From Diphasiastrum complanatum (taxonomy: Eukaryota > Streptophyta > Lycopodiopsida > Lycopodiales > Lycopodiaceae), in NCBI GenBank assembly GCA_029204225.1, contig CM055107.1, forward strand, positions 46,980,476 through 47,044,475: a DNA stretch of 64,000 nt, read 5' to 3'. Below the pieces are notes generated by a model. That model worked only from the letters and a program-made list of their open reading frames with translations. It did no database searches and was not told the origin of the DNA. Made by a program: the position numbers and the translations under genes. Shown in pieces: positions 12,901-21,900 of this stretch. Numbering within the stretch: the stretch's first letter is position 1; the number at the start of each line of letters is the position of its first letter.

Positions 12901-15900
12901 CACGTGTGCTTAGGTTTAGAATTATCAGGCTGTCTTTCTTTTACGAGCCCTTTGAGTGCTTTTAAGCAACTTTATCTTTGTACTTATTTATCAGTTGAAT
13001 ATACAGTTTGTGGAGAGCAATTCTGTTGTCTTGTCTTGTTGCACTTGACGTTGTGCTGTGGTGATTGATCCGGTCGGGTGTTTAAACTGTTTTTCTAACT
13101 GCACATGGGATCCATACAATAGTAGGATAATCTCTCTCCAAAAGCTCACTCATAGCCACACAATTGTTGGCATTGTCGGTGACCACCTGCACTACATGCT
13201 ATGCCGCCACCTCCATGACTGTTGCACGTATATGCTCATAAATAAACTCTCCCGACTCAACACCACCAGCTTGGGAAGCATCTACACCCTTGAAAAATAC
13301 AGTGCCCAAAGGACATTGTTACGAGCTCGTAACCAGTGCCGAACCCTAGAGAACACAGATAGGTCAGATACCACAGTCAGGGTCGTGTCCAGCGTACATG
13401 ACCAACAGGGCAAGACAGTGTGAGTAGTGTGCCCCAGCACGGTCCATAGCCATGGCGGGACTAACACAGCCTAGGGACCCTGTCAGCAGGATAGGGCCCC
13501 CAGTTGGGTCCCGACGTGCAGTCGGCCACGTCAGTGCCACGTGGCTGACACTTGGCAGTTGCATGCTACCAGTCCTCACACTGGGCTAGGAGGGGCTTAC
13601 TCTATATCAGGGAGTAGGCAAGGTTGGGTGGATCAGTTAGTGTTTGCCCTACTGTGGTGTTAGGATCTATTACACTGGTATCAGAGCCATCTCCATCCTA
13701 GGGAGTTTAGGACAGCAGTAGAGAAAGCTATCAGAAGATAGGAAGTGTTTCTCAGATTCTCAGAGAGGAATAGAGGAGGAGGATCGCTGTAGGAGCAGCC
13801 TTCAAACTTCTGATTTCCACTGAGAAATCACAGTAGCAAGGAGTTAGATTCCAAGTGTAGGTAACTCGCTGAAAAAACAGCTGTTTCTCACTGAGTTCAG
13901 AGGATTCTCTATAGTTTTCCCAGCGAAATTAGAGTAGGAAGAAGCCAGCACCTCCATCGCTGTACAGTCAGAGACCTACATCCGATTTCCAGGGAAAAAG
14001 TTACTGGTTCTCAGCGAGTTGGAAGCCAAAAAAGAGGAGCAGGGCCAGCGCTGCCAGTGCTTCTGAAAATCTGGTTTCTCAACAAGTTTTTGGGCCCCAA
14101 CGTCAGAGATTTGGAGCAAGAGGATTCCTACCAGATCAGCGAGTAGGAGACTTCTGAAATTTCAGAACTCAGAAGGGTTTTTGGACTTCAGATTTGCCTT
14201 TTTGTGGACAAGTTGGATTGCAATCAGACCAGCGAGCTACTATCCTCAAAAAACCGGGAAATTTAGTACCGTTTTGAAGCCTCAAACTGGCATTTTTCGG
14301 AATAAATCTTGGGGAAAAGAGCTGAAAGGGTTCCTCTTCATTCTTTCTTTGGAAGTACAGTCCTCAGAAACAGCTAAGTCATCTTTCCTTTCCCTTGTAC
14401 AGTTGTAAATTAGTCTTTTAGACTTTTTTCCTTCAGAAGTTAAGGTAGCTCTCTTTCAGTTTCGAAGATGACCACTCCTCAGGGACCTGATCAACCCCAG
14501 GAGAGAGGCTTCGACGAACTTGAAACAGAAGCCTTGGCTTACAGAAAAGGGAAGGAACCTATGGAAGTAGAAGAACAGGAACAGTTCGCCGAAGAACTCG
14601 ACGAACTGGTTACCAAGGAGCAGTTCCTCCAATTGGTAACAGAGGTGGATGAACTGAAGCTGGCATTAGCCAATTTCAAGTCCAGTGTGGACGACTCGTT
14701 CGCTGAACTCAAAAACTTGATTTTGAGTTCCGCGAAAGGAAGCCTTCCCTCCACTTCTCAGTTATCCCCTTCTCCACTTCCATCAGTTTCGGGTGAGACT
14801 TTACGGTCTCACCCCAGTGTTTTTAAAGATTTAAAGCCTCCTACTTTTAATGGGGAAGAGAAGGATAGAAATGCAGATATTCTACAAACCTTCCTCAGCA
14901 AATGGAAGAACATTCATGCTCTTAAACAGACCCCTGACCATTTGCAAGCAATTGAGGCCAGTCTTTCTTTAGGGCCTATGGCCTATAAGTGGTGGTTAAA
15001 TCTCCAGGAGACTGGGCAGACTCCCCGGTCATGGAAAGCTTTTGAAGAAGCTTTCCTAAGAGAATTTCTACCAGAGAATGAACTTGATAGAGCCTGGGAA
15101 GCCTGGGAAAGAACAGTAATGGACAAGTCCCTCATCCAATATATCTCGCAGTATCGAGAGGCAATTTTAAAGATTAAAAATATGGATGACTATCAAAAAA
15201 TCAGGGGATTTGTCCGTGGCCTCAAAGATGAATATAAAGTAGAGGTCCAGAGAAACTCGCCTACTACCCTTGAGCAAGCTCTCAGATATGCTCAAATCTA
15301 TGATGATTCAGTGGGTAGGAAGAGAGCGAGACAGCAACCACTTTCTGAGCAGCTTCCTTAGAAAGACTTTCAATTTAAAAAGAAATTTCTAAAAAGAAAG
15401 AAAGAAGATAAATTTAAAGGTGAAGCTCCTCAGAAACGCCCTTCACTCATACAGCCCTTAAAACCAGATGATTTTGAGAAAGCCAAACAAGAACGTTTGT
15501 GCTTTGTGTGTATGGGCAAGGGACACACAGTCAGACAGTGTCCCAAGGGGCCTTTCACTAAAAAAGATAAGAAAGATAAAAAACAAGTTCATCTTGTTCA
15601 GACTGTATGTTTCCCCAGTGACGGCAGCTTCTGAGATCAAAGTGTATCATGAAGATCATGAACACTGTTGCCAGCTGACCTCTGCAATGCTAGCGAGACC
15701 CTTCAGCTTTGGGCCGCATGACCTAGTACGTATGCATGGGAAAGTTCGTAACCAGTCAGTAAGAGTCATGGTTGATGATGGGGCAACCCATAATTTCATC
15801 AACCACACCCTGGTTAAAAAGCTTAAACTACCAGAAGTACCTAGTCAGCATAGGTACATAGTTTCATTAGCTAAGGGTGAAGATAAAAAAATATGGGAAA

Positions 15901-18900
15901 CTATGGTAAGTAAGTTAAATCTTGGTATTCAGGGGTACCAAGATCAAATAAACTTTCAGATAATGCACCTGAATCAAACAGACATTGTTCTCGGGAGAGA
16001 TTGGCTCTACAGTTTAGGACCTTCCCTCCACAGAAACTATCAGGAGAACACCCTCAGCTTTCAGTATAAAGGCCGAGAGATCCAGTTGCATGGGGAGCAT
16101 GATGTTCCCAACAGCCCTATGGTCTGCAGTTCAGAGCTCTGTCAGCTAATCGGAGACGAAGACCATCAGGTATTATTATGTCACTTTCAGTTTATTCCTG
16201 AAGTTTCTATTTCCAGTTCTATTCAGCAGAAAATCAGTAAATTAGAAACTTTATTGTCTAAATTTAAAGATGTTTTTCCTGAAGATTTGCCACATGGTTT
16301 ACCACCTAGCAGAGAGGTAGATCATGTAATAAACCTAGTACCAGGTACAGCACCTGTTTCTAAACCTCCGTATCGGGTTAGCCGAACAGAGGATGAAGAA
16401 ATAACTAGGCAGTTAACAGACTATCTTGGGAAAGGCCAAATTCAGACCAGTAGTTCACCATGGGCCTCACCAGTCCTATTGGTGAAAAAGAAGGAGGGGT
16501 CTATGCGTCTTTGCGTAGATTACAGAGCCCTCAATAAAGTCACAATTAAGAATAAATACCCTATGCCTCGGGCAGATGAGTTGTTTGATCAACTCGACGG
16601 GGCTAAGTTTTTCAGCAAAATAGACCTCAGATCGGGATATCATCAAGTCCGTATAAAATCGGAAGATGTCTCGAAAACAGCTTTTAGGACTCGTCACGGT
16701 CATTATGAGTTTAAGGTGATGCCATTTGGGCTCACAAATGCTCCAGCTACCTTTATGACCTTGATGAACAGTGTCCTCAGACCATACTTGGGTAAATTTG
16801 TAGTCGTATTTTTAGATGACATCCTCGTTTACAGCAAAACCAGGAAGGAGCATCTAAAACACCTCAGAAAGGTGTTTCGACTGCTCAGAAAGCATAAGCT
16901 TTATGCTAAACAATCCAAGTGTGAATTCTTCGTTGAAGAAGTAGCATATTTGGGTCACATTATCTCTTCAGATGGGATTAAGATGGACCCAAATAAAGTT
17001 AAAGCCATACTCAGTAGGCTGAGACCTCAGAATATTTTGGAACTTCAAATCTTTCTTGGTCTGGCGGGATATTACAGACGATTTGTCAAGGAATATGCTC
17101 AGATAACAGTCCCTATGACATTTCTCCTTAAGGGGAAGGGAAAGGAGTTCATTTGGGAGTCCGCACAACAGGAGAGCTTTGATGCTCTCAAAACAGCCTT
17201 AGTTACAGCACCAGTTTTAAAGGTCGTCGACCCCAATCAGCCATTTGTGGTCGAAACAGATGCTAGCGACTATGCAGTAGGTGCTGTGCTAACTCAGGGT
17301 GGACGACCAGTTGCCTTCGAGAGTAAAAAACTCGAGCCAGCACAGACTAGGTATAGTGCCTATGAAAAGGAACTCTTTTCTATAGTCCATGCCCTTAAGA
17401 CTTGGAGGCATTATTTGTATGGTGCCAACTTTGAGGTCCTGACAGACCATGAGAGTCTCAGATACCTTTGCAATCAACCTGAGCTTAGAGGTCGGAAAGC
17501 TCGTTGGGCAGAGTTGATGCAAGAGTTTGACATGTCTATCAGATATAGGCGTGGAAAATTCAATACAGTAGCAGATGCCCTTAGCAGAATGCCTATGATA
17601 AAGGAGCTGAGTTTTACTCAGATTCGTAATGAGTTACTCGAGTCCTTGAGAGGGAAATGCCAGCATGATGCATTCTTCTCTATTATCCGGAACTCAGTCC
17701 AGAACAGACAGTTACAGACTCCAGAACCAGTTCCCGGGGCTGGTGCCAGTTCATCCAAGAATACGGCAGCTTCCGTTGAGGATGATAATGAGTCCGAGTA
17801 TACGTCGTCAGATGACGTTGAGGATTCTGAGCCTGTATTACCCAAGCAAACCCCAGTGGTTGAGGGTCAGTTGACTCAAGGATTCAAATGGAAACAGTAT
17901 TCCATTCAGGATGAGTACTTGCTCTATAGAGATAGAGTATGTGTCCCCAATTCAGAGGATTATAGGCAGCAGGTCCTATATGAATGTCATGACAATCCTA
18001 GCGCGGGACACCCAGGCATACAGAAGACCTATGAGCTTCTTCGTAGGCAATTTTTCTGGCCCAGTATGAAAAAGGACGTCCACCAGTATGTAACCAGTTG
18101 CCAGAAATGTCAAGTAAATAAAGCAGAGCGTTTAAAGGCAGGAGGGTTGTTGCATCCCTTAGAAATACCAGCTGGTAAATGGGAGAGTATCTCCATGGAT
18201 TTTATAGTAGGCCTGCCTAAAACCCAAAAGGGTAATGACGCTATATGGGTCACAGTTGACCGTCTGACCAAAATGGCTCATTTTATTCCGACCAAAACAA
18301 CCGTTAGAGCTCCAGAGTTAGCGAGGTTGTTTGTAGACGGGCTATTTAAATTGTACGGTCTACCTTCCGGCATAGTCAGCGACCGGGACAGTAAGTTTAC
18401 TGGAAATTTTTGGAAGGCAGTATTCCATCATCTCCATACTAAACTTAATATGAGTACCACCGACCATCCACAAACGGACGGTCAAACAGAAAGGGTAAAT
18501 CAAGTGCTGGAGGATATGCTTCGTGCATACGTCAGCAAAAAGCAGACTAATTGGGAGGAGTATCTCTCGATATTAGAGTTTGCTTACAACAGTACCAAAC
18601 ATTCAGCTACGGGATACAGCCCATTTATGCTGATGTACGGTTTTCAGCCACGCTCACCCACAGCTGTAGGGTTTAAACAAGAAAAAGTTGAAGCAGCCAG
18701 AAACTTTTTAGAAGACCTAAACCAGATGATAGAACATGATAAGCGTAGCATTAGACAATCCCAGGATCGAGCCAGGCATTATGCAGATCCACACAGACGG
18801 GATGTGCAGTTCTCCACTGGTGAGAAAGTCTACTTGAGAGTCCCAGTTGACTCTAAAACCCTCAAATCAGGAGTGTGTGCTAAGTTGTCTCCAAGGTATT

Positions 18901-21900
18901 GTGGTCCCTTTACCATCAGTAGGAGACTAGGCGAGGTTACCTATGAACTAGAACTCCCACACAGCAATAAGGTTTTTCCAGTTTTTCATGTAAGTCAGTT
19001 ACGAAAAGCCTTAACCAGATCAGATAATCTGGTAGGGGACAGTGTTCTAGTTCTCCCATTGGATCCTCAACAACCTCCACATGAACCAGAGGAAATTCTT
19101 GATAGTAGAGAGACGCAGACTCGTCATACTCTATACCGAGAATATCTGGTTAAGTGGAATGATCAGCCTGTTGAGAATGCCACTTGGGAAAGAGGCAGCG
19201 TCCTTCGCAAGATTTTTCCAGACTTTGTCTTAGAGGACCAAGACGGTTCTTAAGGGGGAGGGAGTGTTACGAGCTCGTAACCAGTGCCGAACCCTAGAGA
19301 ACACAGATAGGTCAGATACCACAGTCAGGGTCGTGTCCAGCGTACATGACCAACAGGGCAAGACAGTGTGAGTAGTGTGCCCCAGCACGGTCCATAGCCA
19401 TGGCGGGACTAACACAGCCTAGGGACCCTGTCAGCAGGATAGGGCCCCCAGTTGGGTCCTGACGTGCAGTCGGCCACGTCAGTGCCACGTGGTCGACACT
19501 TGGCAGTTGCATGCTACCAGTCCTCACACTGGGCTAGGAGGGGCTTACTCTATATCAGGGAGTAGGCAAGGTTGGGTGGATCAGTTAGTGTTTGCCCTAC
19601 TGTGGTGTTAGGATCTATTACAGACATGAAACCAAGATGTTGATAGTAGGTCTATGCCTAATATAAGTCTACCCTTTCGATAGAATAGAGCAACCGTATA
19701 TGGCCCAGGCATGTCGTATGGGGTTGAGCCCTCTTGTGATGCTTGCATACTCCTCTCTTAAATGGCGAGTACCATGAGCCTCATGTTTGGGGGTCTCCAA
19801 GTGGCATAACAAGCTGCAAGCTCTCTCATCATGTTCCGGATTATGGTGGTGTCGGCCAAGGCCTATGCTAGAAGATGCACCGCTACTTCCAGCCCCTAAT
19901 CTTGTGCCCAATAGAACCTAGCTGCCCACCAATTTGTGGCCTAGGCCTAGTCGCTGTTGCTCCTCCATATGTGCTTAGTAGCGTTTAGGGACTGCCATAC
20001 ATGGGGCAATGCCCATGGTCTGCCCATCTGGCGTGGTCAAACAAACCAAGGAAATGTGATATGATCCTTGTCGCCATGTTGCAAAAGGTAGCACCACGAA
20101 ACAAGCAACGCCATCTATGTGAGTGTTCGGGAAATATGGCAAAGTATAGGAATGGAATCGATATTTTTTTGGTTTTGAGTGTTTTGATTGGTTCTTAGTA
20201 TTTGCAAAAGAATTTTAGGGCCTAAAAAAATTTGGTTTTGATGGCAGAAGTCAATTTTTAGATGGTTTTTGTTTTCGCCTTTTAAGTAAAAAAAGAAGAT
20301 GTGGAACATGGTTTGCTACAACTGTGATGTACCCCTTGCAGTCAACTCTTTGTAATACAGATTAAATGGTCACAAAATGTGCACCAAATTCAAGTGATTA
20401 TCTTTGTGATGGTATTTCTCTTTTTCTAATGCCAAGTACTCCCTCAGTATAAAAAATTTCATACAAATTTCTATTCGTGGAAGAATTTTTATTGTATAAG
20501 TTATGTATGAATATATTCTTGCAAGTATCATAGTGTTTTGATTCTTTTTCATGGTTATTGCAGATATTGATTCTTGCAGATGAAGCATTAGAAGAATCTG
20601 TCGTGAATGCAGATTCACGCTCTCTAGCTACACTTCTTCTTATTCGTGACATCCAAGTATGTCTCCTTCTGACCACTATAAGTTCTGTAAATAAGATCTC
20701 ACTTTGTAGCAAGTATTTTGTTTGGCACTTTGAGAACAAATTTTCTTCCCTAGAAACATGGTTTTCTAGGGCCATGCTTCATCATTGTTGAGTCAAGCCT
20801 TCACCTCCAAAGAAGTGATGGAAGCTCATCATGTTGGTCTTTGTATATATGTATAAAGCTAATATGGACGTATCTTTATGAAGATAATCTTCATCTACTC
20901 CTGGGCACTAATGATGTGAATAGTGATGCCCTAGCATAGTCTATGCTATGCATGACAATGTTGATGGTCTAATACTTTGTGGGTAGACTCACGCAATGCA
21001 AAATTTTAGGTCTTTTATTTGTTATGTTCAACTATCTTGGAATTATCTGAGTTATGGTTAAATAAGTTACAATTTGAGCCACATACTAAAGTATAGACAA
21101 CATGATGTGCTAGCGGGCTGCCCTTGATGCCAAATTACAAATTTTCTTTTGATTGTTTTTTTTATTTCACAATTTTGAGGAGCTACATTATGTAGATTTC
21201 AAATCCGAGTGTTTTGATTGGACTGTGTAAGAAAAACTTGGGAAAAAAACTAAATAGCATCTTTACATAGGGTTCTTTTTGGATTTGAAACTTCTGTAAT
21301 GATGAGGAAGTATGGATTTCATTCAATTGAATTGGTTTCTAGGGCTATCTTTCATTGTGGTTGAGTTTGGCCTTCACCTACAAAGAAGCGTTAGAAGCTC
21401 ATCATGTTGGTGTTAGAAGTTTGTATACATGTATTAGGGTTGCAGCGAATTGCGATTCGCTGGCAATCGCAATTTGCGAATCGTGATCCCAGCGAATCGC
21501 GATTTGCTGAGAATCGTTGCAAATGGCCGATTTGCAACCACAAGGTGTCTCAATCAGTGAAAACAAAACTGCAGATATAGCAGGGAAGAGAATTTTACAA
21601 CAACAATGCAAGCTGGTAACAGACTTAAGATATCAGCTGTTGGGAGAAAGAAGCTGTTGGAGTATTTGTAATCCATCGTTGCCTAACCCCATCAATAATC
21701 ATCATGTTTTTGTGACATGTTTCTTCTTCAATACACAGGAGTATTCTCTCATGGCAAATGTTTCTTCTTCAATACACAGGAGTATTTTCTCATGGCAAAA
21801 CATCGCCTGCTTTTGGAAATTGGAGATTCTGTTCACCGTTGTCTCCGTGATGGAGATAGAGTTGTTGCCAATCGTCCACCCACTCTTGATAGACATGCTT

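Larger units (their letters stand above)
13317..19622 (+). mobile_element. Full-length Ty3/gypsy chromovirus element, family A (6306 bp)
   Basis: Two 358-bp LTRs (13317-13674, 19265-19622) differ at only three positions. There is a tRNA-iMet primer-binding site at 13676, gag, an uninterrupted pol with protease, reverse transcriptase, RNase H, integrase and chromodomain, a polypurine tract before the 3' LTR, and 5-bp target duplications GACAT. It lies in sense orientation in host intron 5, inside a hAT transposase remnant. The LTR similarity shows a recent insertion. The only visible defects are a TAG in gag and a +1 step between gag and pol, either of which could be natural or a disabling mutation. 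Confidence 0.97.

Noticed and set aside
15468-15600. First ~45 codons of the pol frame taken as natural protein
   Set aside because: They overlap the gag zinc-knuckle frame and have no similarity to pol; the upstream frame is simply open.
15468-19253. Integrated pararetrovirus (caulimovirid)
   Set aside because: LTRs, integrase, chromodomain and target duplications are present and no movement protein was seen, so it is a Ty3 element.
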